The notes: generated by a model not told the origin, from the sequence alone. Positions 51,539-62,600 are shown, numbered from the stretch's first letter. The stretch: DNA of 64,000 bases from Ascoidea rubescens DSM 1968 (GCF_001661345.1 NW_017962919.1:958317-1022316); one strand, 5' to 3'. Translations and numbers: made by a program.

Positions 51539-53431
51539 ATGTCCATCGATCTCTCAAACACTCAGCCCTTATCTTCCTTTGCTAAAGTTAAACCTGAAGC
51601 AAACGACGACCCAAATGTCGCCAACATGCCGAAGGAGTTTTCCCTCAAGTTGAATAATTTGCCCGCAAAATCACCAACTGCTAATGATGATTCCTCAAAT
51701 CGCACCTTGGTTGACGAGTTTGAAACCGAGCTAGAATCAAGCGAAAATGATGACGCTACCATCAACGAATACGATAGTGCCCACTATTCCTATGATTATG
51801 AGCCAGATTTGAAAAAATTCAATAATAACGATAAAAACATCACTAACACCGGCACAAATGCCAATGAACACAACAAAGAAAAAACAAAGACTTTCGCGCC
51901 CGTTTTCCTATCTTCTAAAAAGTTGTTGATATTAAAGCAGAGACTTAAAACTCAACCCGAAAATGAACCTAAAGTCAAAACCTTTAAAATAGAAAAGCAT
52001 TTGCAAAAATTTTCCACTCCCAAAATAACGAATACCAATGATATTCCCTCCCATTTGAGCTCACTGAACCCAAATACACATCAAAAAAACACTAAATGTT
52101 CTAATACTGACTCAAATCCTCCCAAGAAACCACCCAAATTTAAAAATTCAATCAACAGTATTTTAAACCCACTTGACTCATCAAAAAACCTGGAAACGTC
52201 TTTTAATCAACGTGCCAACAACCCAGATAATAGTGATTACGATACTATCTCAGATAACGAAACTGATTCAGACTTGGATCTTATAAATGATTCTCCCAGT
52301 ATACTCATCCAAACCCCATTATCCAAACCACCTCCAACTTTTTTTAACACTTCTTCTGCCACAATCAGAACTCCAATCCTGATAGATAACACTAAAATCA
52401 ATCCCAATAATAATTTTCATTACAACTCTTCTCCCATATCTTATAAATTTATTAACAGCCAGCATATTTCAAACCGCTCTCCTACAAAAAGACGCAAGAA
52501 AGACATACCTAATCCTTCCAAATCAACTAAAAATAACCAAAAGTTCAAGAAAAACATATCTACAACTGATCCATTTATTGAGTATGGCGACCAAATCAAC
52601 GGTTATAGATTTTTAGGAAAGTTATCTGACCCAATCATTAAATCCCACAAAAATCCTCAAAAAGACCACCATCTGAAGAAAGATTATTCTTCTTCAAACT
52701 TTTATAAATGGTCTTATTACGATTTCAGCTTGCATTTTAATTTTAATCAATCAAAATTCAGAGAAAGCGACCCCATTCAACAAAAATACTCTACCCACCC
52801 TTCGAATCCAAATGATCCCACTCAAAAAAATTTTACCACCACTTGCAATCCAAAATTTTTTGACAATATCTTGTTTAAAAGAAATGATTTTTGCTATAAT
52901 TATGAAAAATATTGCAACAACTGGGATAACATAATTATTATAAAAAAAGTTTCTTGGCCAATTTTTATTGATTCTTTCTCATCCACTCAATACCATGATC
53001 CTCACCTTGCTATTGATTTATTGAACTATGATTCAGTAAAATTATTTCTCAAAAACGGTGTTGACTTGATTTTAAAAGATTTGGACTCAAATGATTCCAA
53101 TCACAGTAACTACTCATACTCAAAGATTTTTAAAGAAATAGTAAAGAAAGAAAGAATTAGATGGCATCCCGATAAAATGCTAAGAATATTAAGAAAGAAC
53201 ATTAACGAAAAACTAACTGATAATGCTCAAAAAGACAACGAAATTATTGATGAAAGTATGAATGACAAAAACCTATCAACCGAGTCAACTCTTTCTCATG
53301 CCAATAATCATTCAAAAACTGATAACTTTGGAACTCAGGATCAAACTTCCAACTTGAAACAAATCCTTTTATCTCGAATTACAAAAGTTTTTCAAATAAT
53401 TAACGACATTTATGAAAAGGAATGTATTTAA
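51539..53431 (+). CDS. Unknown protein with C-terminal RWHPDK motif
   Basis: A 630-residue protein with a disordered, Ser/Asn/Pro/Lys-rich N-terminal 340 residues. An ordered C-terminal region begins near ISTTDPFIEYGDQINGYRF. Near the end are VSWPIFIDSF, YSKIFKEIVKKERIRWHPDKMLRIL and, after a short linker, LLSRITKVFQIINDIYEK. This W-P-F ... RWHPDK ... I..VFQ.IN pattern resembles the C-terminal part of NFKBIL1/IkB-L-like proteins. It carries the His-Pro-Asp tripeptide of J-domains, but I see no full J-domain. ATG at 51539 gives MSIDLSNTQPL. Convergent with LYS2. Function not known. Confidence 0.72.
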   Translation: MSIDLSNTQPLSSFAKVKPEANDDPNVANMPKEFSLKLNNLPAKSPTANDDSSNRTLVDEFETELESSENDDATINEYDSAHYSYDYEPDLKKFNNNDKNITNTGTNANEHNKEKTKTFAPVFLSSKKLLILKQRLKTQPENEPKVKTFKIEKHLQKFSTPKITNTNDIPSHLSSLNPNTHQKNTKCSNTDSNPPKKPPKFKNSINSILNPLDSSKNLETSFNQRANNPDNSDYDTISDNETDSDLDLINDSPSILIQTPLSKPPPTFFNTSSATIRTPILIDNTKINPNNNFHYNSSPISYKFINSQHISNRSPTKRRKKDIPNPSKSTKNNQKFKKNISTTDPFIEYGDQINGYRFLGKLSDPIIKSHKNPQKDHHLKKDYSSSNFYKWSYYDFSLHFNFNQSKFRESDPIQQKYSTHPSNPNDPTQKNFTTTCNPKFFDNILFKRNDFCYNYEKYCNNWDNIIIIKKVSWPIFIDSFSSTQYHDPHLAIDLLNYDSVKLFLKNGVDLILKDLDSNDSNHSNYSYSKIFKEIVKKERIRWHPDKMLRILRKNINEKLTDNAQKDNEIIDESMNDKNLSTESTLSHANNHSKTDNFGTQDQTSNLKQILLSRITKVFQIINDIYEKECI

Positions 53432-53718
53432 ATCCATTTCATACACTTGAGTTTTACTAACCCTATTTCATTTCTCAAATTTCAAATTTTTTAATTGTTT
53501 TAAAGTTTACCTTAAATTCATTTCTCTTCACTTCTTCTAATTTATTATTTCAACTAAAAAGAAAATACTTATAGATCATTTTGTTTTAAATATTGTATTC
53601 AATTATGAAAAAAACAAAAACATATACAAACACAAATATATATATATATAATTTAATGAAAATTTATTTTTAGATATATGGGTTGTAAGAAGTCATATTG
53701 ATTGAAAAAAAAAAATGC

Positions 53719-56700
53719 TCATTCCTTTCCAGCACTTCCACGAGATCCTGCTCCTGATTTTGCCAAATTAATAGTTTCCCCAGATAGTTTTATATCTGGT
53801 AACTTCCCTTTCTCTGCTGGTGAATCTACGAAACCAATAGTGTTTAAGTAACTGATATAAATACCCATTTGTTTTAAGTCAACACCTTTCCCAGCAGAGA
53901 CATCGACACCTGTGAATTGTGAATCATGTTTCAAATACTTTAATGTGTTTAAATCATCTAATTCAGGAGCCTTGGTATCTGTTGGTAAATCGTCCAAAAC
54001 AAAATGTAACAATGGATACAATGCATTATCCTTATTTTCATCAATGACAGATTTTTCCAAATGTTTAGTCCAACTATCATAAGAAACAGACTGAACTTCA
54101 TAACCATAATGTGATAATGAGCCTATCATTTCTTCAAATATTATTCTTGGATGCCCAGTTACATGACACACCTTAACACCTTTATCAGCATTAAATGTTG
54201 CAGCAACAACAATTCTAGCAACATGGTTAACAGGTACATAATTGACACTATTGGATATTTGAGGAAAGTACCCAATTTGCAAACAACCTTTCAACATTCT
54301 TAAGAGAAAATCATCAGTGTTCGAACAACCTGATTCAATATCACCACCAATATACCCAGGTCTGATGATAGAGCCAGTAAGACCTCGTTCACCAGCCTGT
54401 CTAACTATATATTCAGCTGCCCATTTACTCTGTCCATAACCAGTTCCGAGCCCAGTAGCAGAGCCAGACAATGAATCAGACTCAAGAATACCATTTTTAC
54501 CTTCTTGAATTAATTTGTCAGATAAATCAAAATAATGATTTGTATCAATTGTGGAAGTTGAAGAAACGAATGAAAAAACTTTGGGTTTTCCAATTTTGCA
54601 AATATTAAGAAGGCGAACAGTAGAGATAACGTTAGAATCCCTTAGCTTTGAGTAAGAATAACCCCAATGAACTAATGCACCGTTATGAATAATGTAATCA
54701 AAATCACTGACAAGATTAATAAATTTTTCTTTGCTCTTATAACCAAAATGGGGCTGTGACAAATCACCAAGAACAATTTTGATACTATTCTCGAAAGAAT
54801 CTTTCCATACACCATATGTTTTACATGCTTTTTTAATTCTTTCTAAACCCTTAACTTCTGTTTCAGCCCTGACATGAGCAAATACGGTAATTTTATTATG
54901 ACCTAATCTGTTTTCATTTAATAAGTCTGATAAAATATACGAACCAACAAAACCTGTAACCCCAGTTACAAAAACATTGATGGAATCTCCTTTCTTTAAT
55001 GGCCCAATTTTTCTCGAAAAATCTTTTTCTAATAAAGTTTTGACTATATTATTTGCATCATCAGAATAACTGAGAACTTCATTGTCAGATTCATCACCTT
55101 CATTGAGTGAAGAGTCATTTAACATTTGTTTGACCTGGTTTGAAAATGTTTTAAGAACAGGGTGTTTAAATATTGTACCTAAAGGTAAGTCAATATTTAG
55201 TTTCTTTCTCACTTGAAATATCATTCTTGTAGCAAGAATACTGTGGCCACCAATGTCAAAAAACGAATCATCAAGTTGAATAACATTATCAGGCAATACT
55301 TCAGCCCAACAGTCTCTAATTGTTTTTTCTAAATCTGTCATTTCTTCGTCGTTATCTACATTGGCAACGGAAAGATATTTGGTAATGGTCAATAATCTTT
55401 TTGAATCTGGTAATGGTAATTTTGGCTTATCGATTTTTCCATTTGGATTCAATGGTAACTTATCAAGAGGAATAATATAAGTAGGAATTGCATAAACGGC
55501 TAGCTTTTTTTTCAAAAATGATTTGATGTCTTTGATTAGTTCATTGTAAACTAATACTCCTTTAATAACAAGATCGTCTTTTTTGTTTGGTTCTTCGGCA
55601 GCAAGCAACGAATAAGCTTCTTGATTTTCAAAAGAGGCCAAATCTTTAGAGTCATGGTGCAAAACTATATAGGAAATTAGGTAATTTTCATTATCCGAGT
55701 TTCTCTTAACAATAGTTTTGTTTTCACGAATCAATTTATGTTGTGATAAGTTGGTGTCAATCTCACCCAATTCAATTCTAAACCCTCTTATTTTGATTTG
55801 ATCATCTGCTCTACCACAGCATTCAACATTTCCATCAACCATGTACCTACCAAGATCCCCACTTCGGTACAACCTATCCCTTGGGCCTAGATAAAATTGA
55901 TACCATGGCTGGTTTGAAATTTTGTCATAATTAATTGCAGCTTTCTCATACTCAATCCAGTGGTTATTGTCAACAAACCAGTTTTGCACAAACTTTTCTC
56001 GATTGACTTCTGGCAAACCCTTATAGCATTCAGCCAAGCCAGAAGCACGAACATATATTTCTCCAACTTCTCCAACAGCAGCTAGTTGAGATGTGTTATT
56101 TCTATTTACAACTAAAACTTGAACATCATACATTCCTTTACCAGCTGGCATGATATCCTTTAAATTTTTTAAGAAATTAGGATCTTTACTTCTGGAAGTA
56201 ATTTCAAAAAAAGAGACAGCCCTTTGGGTCTCAGTTGTACCATACATGTTCACAATATTGCAATTATGAGCCAAATTCTGCAAACGAAGACAATCACGCT
56301 TGGTTAAAATATCACCAACAAAAAATGCATGATGCAAGGTAGGAATCTCAGTCAGTGCCTGTGAGGTTAAAACTTGACCCATTGCTGGTGTCAAATGAGT
56401 AACAGTAGCTTTATATTTTTGCATCCATTTGGCTAATCTACCAGGAGTACCAATATCATCTTCAGTGGGAACTAATAATTGAGCACCAAGGAATAAAGGA
56501 GTAAACATATCTCTTTGAATTGGATCATGAGCAATACCGGATAACATTGTAAATTTATCATTTTCAGATAGGTTAAACTGGTTAGCCATCCATGGAAAAT
56601 AGTAAGCTAATGACATATGACGACCCAAGACACCTTTAGGAATACCTTCAGAACCAGAGGTAAATGCCAAAGTTGGATTTGAATCTGGACCTAGAACCAC

Positions 56701-58044
56701 ATTTGTAGAAAGAGATTTATACAGTTGGTAATCCACAAATAAATCCTTAGAAGAATCGGCTGGAACCCCACCAAGAAGTGTACCATTATCAGCAATCTCT
56801 AAAGCTGGAATCATTGAGATGAGTTGAAGGTTCTCATTAATAAAATTTTTAACGTACTGGTCCAAAGTACCTGCTTTTTTTAATACAATCAATCCCTTGG
56901 GTTTGGCAACATCAAGATAGATTGTTTGTCTTTCAGGAGGATAGGCTGGGTCAATCACACAGAAGGTACCACCGGCTTTTAGGATAGCTAAAACAGAAAT
57001 CATCAAGTCAACAGATCTTGAAGAATAAATCATTATGATATCACCTCGTTTGATACCATTTTTTATCAAATAATGAGCAGCAACATTGGAAGCTTGGTCA
57101 ATTTGTTGGTAAGTAAAAATTCGATCATTTTTATGAGAGTTGTGATTTGCAACCGATTGAGTCTCAATTACACATTTTCTGTGAGGGAAAATTGAAGCAT
57201 TTCTTTCGAAAATATTATGGATACAACCAATGAAGTTATTCCAGGTTAAATCATTCGTTGGATTTGGAATCAAAGACTTTTGAGATTTAGTGATTAGGTT
57301 TGTGTGAGTTATAATAGAATCAAAATGGTAAGAGATGGATTTGAAAAACGCCTGAAATTGTTCGGATAAAATAATGATTCTTTCTTTTTTATATAAAAGC
57401 GAATTATAAACAATGTTGAATGAAGCGGTTTTTGAAGATGGGTTGAAGTAAACTACCAAATCATTTTGAGATCCGTTAATTTCAGAAGATAGCTTTTCTG
57501 ATTCAATAGTTGGGGCAGATAGAAACGATAGTTTAAACAATCCAGAAGGTGCAGGTAAATCATTTTCCTTGATCAAATGACCCAAGTATTCCTCAAAATC
57601 TAATGGCTTATTTATAATCTCATAATATTTAGATTTGACGAGTTTGTAGAACTTTGCAAAGGATAAATCAGGAGAGGAGATGTTAATTCTTAAAATAAAG
57701 TTTCCAGAAGCAGGGTTGGTTGGGTTATTTGTTAAAATTATAATATCATCATCACCAGTTAGTCTGTAAATTAAAACAGAAAAGACTGCTAAACCAAGTA
57801 AAAACGAATCTAGGATTTGATTAGATGAAGATGAATCATTGAAGGTGCTTATTTTTGATAAAATATCGGTCAACTCTGAAAAACTTAGGGGAGAAAACCT
57901 GTATGAAGCTTCTTTTGGCTGCTTATCTTGTCTAATAAGATAGTCAGTAGGCAAAATCGAGAGTGTGGGATTCTCAAGCTCTCTGATCCAAAAATCAAGT
58001 GAAGAAGTGGAACTAGAAGACATTTTGATGAAAGGGTTATCCAA
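53719..58044 (-). CDS. LYS2: Alpha-aminoadipate reductase large subunit
   Basis: ATP- and NADPH-dependent enzyme reducing alpha-aminoadipate to its semialdehyde in lysine synthesis; 1,441 residues against 1,392 in S. cerevisiae. An NRPS-like order is visible: an N-terminal condensation-like region, adenylation domain (LAFTSGSEGIPKGVLGRH, YGTTETQRAVS, YRSGDLGRY, KIRGFRIELGEID), carrier domain with the phosphopantetheine serine in DDSFFDIGGHS (about residue 930), and a short-chain reductase (VFVTGVTGFVGSYIL, about residue 1021; YGQSKWAAEYIVRQAGERG). It needs a Lys5-type transferase for activation. Met8 (58021-58023) is an alternative start that fits the yeast N-terminus better. Only two in-frame CTG codons occur (56353-56355 and 56722-56724). 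Confidence 0.97.
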   Translation of the reverse strand: MDNPFIKMSSSSTSSLDFWIRELENPTLSILPTDYLIRQDKQPKEASYRFSPLSFSELTDILSKISTFNDSSSSNQILDSFLLGLAVFSVLIYRLTGDDDIIILTNNPTNPASGNFILRINISSPDLSFAKFYKLVKSKYYEIINKPLDFEEYLGHLIKENDLPAPSGLFKLSFLSAPTIESEKLSSEINGSQNDLVVYFNPSSKTASFNIVYNSLLYKKERIIILSEQFQAFFKSISYHFDSIITHTNLITKSQKSLIPNPTNDLTWNNFIGCIHNIFERNASIFPHRKCVIETQSVANHNSHKNDRIFTYQQIDQASNVAAHYLIKNGIKRGDIIMIYSSRSVDLMISVLAILKAGGTFCVIDPAYPPERQTIYLDVAKPKGLIVLKKAGTLDQYVKNFINENLQLISMIPALEIADNGTLLGGVPADSSKDLFVDYQLYKSLSTNVVLGPDSNPTLAFTSGSEGIPKGVLGRHMSLAYYFPWMANQFNLSENDKFTMLSGIAHDPIQRDMFTPLFLGAQLLVPTEDDIGTPGRLAKWMQKYKATVTHLTPAMGQVLTSQALTEIPTLHHAFFVGDILTKRDCLRLQNLAHNCNIVNMYGTTETQRAVSFFEITSRSKDPNFLKNLKDIMPAGKGMYDVQVLVVNRNNTSQLAAVGEVGEIYVRASGLAECYKGLPEVNREKFVQNWFVDNNHWIEYEKAAINYDKISNQPWYQFYLGPRDRLYRSGDLGRYMVDGNVECCGRADDQIKIRGFRIELGEIDTNLSQHKLIRENKTIVKRNSDNENYLISYIVLHHDSKDLASFENQEAYSLLAAEEPNKKDDLVIKGVLVYNELIKDIKSFLKKKLAVYAIPTYIIPLDKLPLNPNGKIDKPKLPLPDSKRLLTITKYLSVANVDNDEEMTDLEKTIRDCWAEVLPDNVIQLDDSFFDIGGHSILATRMIFQVRKKLNIDLPLGTIFKHPVLKTFSNQVKQMLNDSSLNEGDESDNEVLSYSDDANNIVKTLLEKDFSRKIGPLKKGDSINVFVTGVTGFVGSYILSDLLNENRLGHNKITVFAHVRAETEVKGLERIKKACKTYGVWKDSFENSIKIVLGDLSQPHFGYKSKEKFINLVSDFDYIIHNGALVHWGYSYSKLRDSNVISTVRLLNICKIGKPKVFSFVSSTSTIDTNHYFDLSDKLIQEGKNGILESDSLSGSATGLGTGYGQSKWAAEYIVRQAGERGLTGSIIRPGYIGGDIESGCSNTDDFLLRMLKGCLQIGYFPQISNSVNYVPVNHVARIVVAATFNADKGVKVCHVTGHPRIIFEEMIGSLSHYGYEVQSVSYDSWTKHLEKSVIDENKDNALYPLLHFVLDDLPTDTKAPELDDLNTLKYLKHDSQFTGVDVSAGKGVDLKQMGIYISYLNTIGFVDSPAEKGKLPDIKLSGETINLAKSGAGSRGSAGKE

Positions 58045-58198
58045 AAATGAGAGTTTGGGCTGAGATTTTTGGCTAGATGGTTTTTATTGACGAAACTGAA
58101 GATGAAAATCTGCTGTATAAGTAACACTGACCAGGGGAGATTTGTTTTCAGCTGTAGTTGTCTCTCATTTTGGGCTCTTTTTGAAAAGTAGTTTGATG

Positions 58199-58205
58199 TG
58201 AGTCA
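58199..58205. promoter_or_regulatory. Gcn4-type site TGAGTCA upstream of LYS2
   Basis: TGAGTCA, the bZIP consensus for Gcn4, lies 155 bp before the first LYS2 Met. Amino-acid starvation control of LYS2 by Gcn4 is known in yeast, so the site is well placed; binding is inferred. Confidence 0.65.
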
Positions 58206-58756
58206 TAAATCTGACGAAGAAGTCGAGAGCCAATTCTGGCCAATCAGAGAAGCGGATTTCAAAAGACATATTCGTTGTTTTGCAAAGCATCGCCAGACTC
58301 AAGGAAACTTCATTCATAATATACATTCATTAAACTATATATACACTGACTTGGTTTTTTTATTGATGTGGGTAAAGAAAGGGAATTAATTGAACTTGAT
58401 CTTTTTATTTCTCAACTACTCAGGAAACAAAAACAAAATGCTCCACAATTGAGGCTTGTTTGCAATCATTCATTCTAGCAGCACCCGAGAAATCACTTTA
58501 TGAATATTCTTTGTTTTCTTTTTACAATTTGTTTTGAACAACAACAATAGTTAAATGACTGGGCTAAAGCCCAACAAGATGCTGAGTTGTCGTTAAATTT
58601 GGAGGTAAACACTTTTGAAAACTTTTCCAGGAGGTCCCTCTGGATCACTTTGTTGAGCACAGACCGAAATGCAAGTGTTACTCAAAGGAAATGGAGCTGT
58701 TCTTTAGCTTCAGCAAGTAGTTGCTCGATGTTGAGAATTTCTAATTTTTTTTTTTT

Positions 58757-58790
58757 TCTTCTTCTTCTTCTTCTTCTTCTTCTTCTTCTT
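58757..58790. repeat. (TTC)n microsatellite
   Basis: About 11 perfect TTC units preceded by a T-run. Confidence 0.9.
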
Positions 58791-59293
58791 TATGTGTTTT
58801 TTAATGAGATATTCCTTCTAGCTTTCAACGGTTTGGTTAATTCAAATTGTTTTCACCAGGTTATTCCCAAATGATTGGTGAATGGTGTTTTTATCAACAA
58901 AACGTGAAAAAATAAACGTTTTTACATTTATTTGCATTATTTTACTATTTTGAAGATTATGATGAAAGCATGAAGTAAGTTATCACCAAATATTAGAAAA
59001 AAACATGTATAAACATTGAAAGTAATGATGGTTTATTCAAAAATAAAAGAGATACTGGGATTGGGATGGAATATTCAATATAGGATCTTAATAGTTTACA
59101 AATTCGGCGTCTTATCTAGTCAAATTTCTGGATTCTTGATGAAAAATCATCGACATTAGTGAAACAGACAAGCAATTGCCCTGTTGCAGTGTATAGTTAC
59201 ACTTCGCAACACTGAAAGAGCTGATTACTACATTGCTATACCAAGACTAAAAATCATGTATATGATAATTACCAAATTTCAGTATTGCCAGAG

Positions 59294-59668
59294 CTATTTA
59301 CTGTACTTTTCAATTTCCCTTTTGGCATCAGCAAACCAGTTTCTACAATTGAGAATTTTTCCTCTTCTGATGTCTTGTAAACGTTGTTTTGGAGGTGGAG
59401 GTACTGATTTTAAAATCTCGATAAATTCATCAACACTGTAATCAATAGAGCCAATCAATTGTTTTGAACCTTCAATGTATGTAAAGTCATCTTCACAACG
59501 AAAGTCATCAGCAGAATGGAATGCAAAACCAATAGCAGGAGAACCAGAAACATCATAAATGTTGAACTGATTTGGAGCAACTTCTAAAAGAAAGGCAATA
59601 TGGTCTTGGGTGCCTTGACCCAAGAATTCGACCTTGTAAAGGTTGTATGGTGGAGCAGCATCTGTCAT
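59294..59668 (-). CDS. Small conserved-looking protein of unknown function
   Basis: A 124-residue soluble protein from Met at 59668 (MTDAAPPYNLYKVEFLGQG). Not firmly recognised. The sequence looks like a compact alpha/beta protein: GTQDHIAFLLEVAPNQFNIYDVSG, GFAFHSADDFRCEDDFTY, a Pro-rich PPPPKQR, and a C-terminal RNWFADAKREIEKY after a Cys. The layout (secretion-free, YDV-G core and final Cys-x-x-Trp helix) recalls small uncharacterised proteins common in filamentous ascomycetes, but this is an impression. A minus-strand TATATAAATG at 59786-59795 lies about 120 bp upstream and supports a real promoter. The frame extends upstream to 59815 with a hydrophobic leader that is probably 5' UTR. Confidence 0.6.
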   Translation of the reverse strand: MTDAAPPYNLYKVEFLGQGTQDHIAFLLEVAPNQFNIYDVSGSPAIGFAFHSADDFRCEDDFTYIEGSKQLIGSIDYSVDEFIEILKSVPPPPKQRLQDIRRGKILNCRNWFADAKREIEKYSK

Positions 59669-62600
59669 CTTTCTTAGGGGGTTGTTGGTGGACTGTGATG
59701 GCAATGAATTTGGAATTGCACACAGAAAATCGGAGCTGTCTGATGGGATTGAGCTTGAGAAAGAAGGAAAGAAGAAAAAAAACGCATTTATATAAATCTT
59801 CACAGCAGTCTTCAAGACGATCTGATCCTATTTGCGAACTGTGTATGAATAGCTTTTTGGGGTTAAGACATGTCTTGAGAGTGTATCCTACCAAGGGTGG
59901 GAGCGTGCCATCCGGAACTCGTTTCCTCTTGCACACGACTCACTGCTCGACACCTCTTCCACCAGGATCCACGACTCCCTTTTGTGTTTGTGTGGCAACG
60001 AGCCCCACGCGCTTGGACCAAAAGCACCGGTCACGTGGTCAGCGCTCAAGCATCGGCGCTTTGCAGCGGGTACCCGCGGTCTTGCTCGCTTCTGTCTTCG
60101 GCTCTCGTGCTTTTCGGTGATTCGCTTGGATCAGCGATGCTAACAAATGTTTGGCATCTGGAAACACTCGGAATCAATATCAGTATTGCACATTTTTCTC
60201 GTTTTCTCAAACGTTTTTTTCACAAATCTCCCATCAGTTGTTATTATCTATTCAGCCTTTATCAATTATCAATTATCGAATTTCAGATAGAAATATTTTT
60301 GTTTTCTATTGTGATGATGCAATTATTTTGGCTTGAGCACGAAAAGAACATGACAAATAGGTGGAAAATGTTTGAATTAACAAGAAGCAGATTGAACCTC
60401 TTCAACACAAAACTGGCTTGGATATGTTGGTTTTTTTGGTGATTCCGACCCTAGAAACTTAAAGCTGTTTTTGTCTTCGCTGAATTCGAACTCTTTGAGC
60501 AATGCTCAGCATTATCAACCAGTTTTAAAAACACGTTTTAGTTTCAACTCTGTAGTAGACCTATTCGACACCAATAATAAAAAAGATGGAAACCAAAAAA
60601 GGAAATCCTGAATTGAGAACAGAGAAGTCCTAAAAGAAGAATGCAACGTACTAAATACGGAGCTATTCATTTTGTAAAACTAAACAATTGGTATTTGACT
60701 TCTAAAAAACATGATGCTCCTCTGCATTTGTATTTCAAACCAAGACGTTTGGTAACTAGAAAACATTTCATCTCTTTCAAAATTGATTTCATTCATTCAT
60801 TAAAAAATTCTGCCGCTAGTTGTCTCTTTAGTTCCTATTGAAATAAAAAATCTAAGATTTGAATGTTGTAACTTTAATAATGCTACAAACTCACAATTGA
60901 TTATTTATTTTACTTGAAACAAAAGATAAATTTTCAGAATTGCTTTTCTGATACTTTTAAAAATATCAGATAATTTCGAATACTACAATCATCAATCAAA
61001 CCAACCAATTCACCATCAATAGCCTGAAGATAATTGCTTTACAAACTGCCAAAAAAAAAACTCTTCTCATTTTTCTAACGGCAGACACTAAAATATTAAA
61101 AAGTCAACCAAAATTTCAATAAACACAGAACATTATTGCTATTTCAGTCATAGAAAAAAAGAATAGATATACCAAAAACGGATTATGTGACTTCAGGGAG
61201 AACTTACAGCCAATGAAAATTAGCTGACTAAGAGAAATTTTGAGTTGCAAGTATTTCATTCATTCAACTTGTTACTAATATATAAAGCGGATGAATGTCA
61301 CTCTAGGTTAATCAAAATTTATTACCATTTATCACTGCACTACTTAATCTACAAATCCAAAAGTAATAAATAACTGAATTGCAACTGCTTTCTTTAATAT
61401 GATTCAAATTCTTTGGGCAACAAAAAATATAATTTAGCACGAATCAAAAGTATTACCACTTGAATTGTCCTTGAAACAAAAGTGTTGGTTTCTCTTTGAT
61501 TTGTTTCAACTTCCCATATTGAAGTTAAAATATATCTACAACCTAATAAACTAATAATATTTCTGTCAAGCTTCTGAATTACTAAACAGGTAGATGGAGT
61601 TGGACTGAAATATAATCATTTGCCCAAACATCACTTATTAAGCCCTTGAGATTAAATTTTGTTTCTTAATATATCTCTTGAATTTTTTCAGTTGTTGGAT
61701 AGTTTTCTGAGATGTTGTATTATTTTTCCTGTTGTTTTTATTTCTTATATCACAGTTATGATTATTTCAAACTTTTTGTTCCAACTTCTAAACCACACTT
61801 TCCTAGCAACCCCTTGGTTGTGTATTAAATTTGTGCTCTGAATTGACTCCTTGGTCTTTGTAAATAGTGATTTTCAAATTCAAATAACTTAAATGTGAGT
61901 ACTAAATTTATATTTCATCTTGAGTTGATAAGTTAGTTTTTACTGTCTGAAACCTGCTTTCCTATTTTGCATCTAATCAATAGTAATTACAGAATTTAAT
62001 GATTTCTGATGGAGTTGAACAGTTCTCTCTGAAGAATCTCCAATATTTAACATATCAAAAACAAATAACAGAGTCTCAATATTCCATTTATTTAACTTCT
62101 TGTGAATGACATAGGCTTTTTAGTATTGCAGCGTTAATATTTATTAACATTACAACTTTTGCAAACAGTGCTAACAAGGTCTGTCCTTCAAGGGAGTAAG
62201 ATCAGATTGTTGTTTGTTAATTTTCTTATCCATAAATGATTAAACAATACAGATTCACTTAATTTGTGAAGAAATGTTTATTAATCTGGTTATATATATT
62301 GTAGCTTCTTTTGAATTTGACAAACCACTTAGCCACTATTTTTCCAGAGAGCTTCGCTTCAATGCTTTTTCAGTCAAAGTACCTTTGTTTTGACTACTGA
62401 TCTACTTGATTGATCATCAGAATTCAATAATTTGTTGTGAAAAACAGATCAATGGCTGAAATCATATTTAGATTATTTTATACTCTTACAAATTCATGTC
62501 TTGAACTCATCACTTGTTGTGCTGTTATTACCGATGACAGTGTTAGATTTGAGTTTGATTACTTATTATATTATTATCTACGACTTGGAAAAAGTTTTAT

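Larger units (their letters stand above)
58045..59293. other. LYS2 upstream region and downstream spacer
   Basis: About 1.25 kb with the Gcn4-type site, then a T-run followed by a (TTC)n repeat at about 58757-58790. Short frames at 58198-58874 are not recognisable. No RNA gene seen. Confidence 0.5.

Noticed and set aside
59897-60442. 181-residue plus-strand frame
   Set aside because: Starts in a GC-rich promoter patch and runs into AT-rich sequence; no family similarity and composition-driven.
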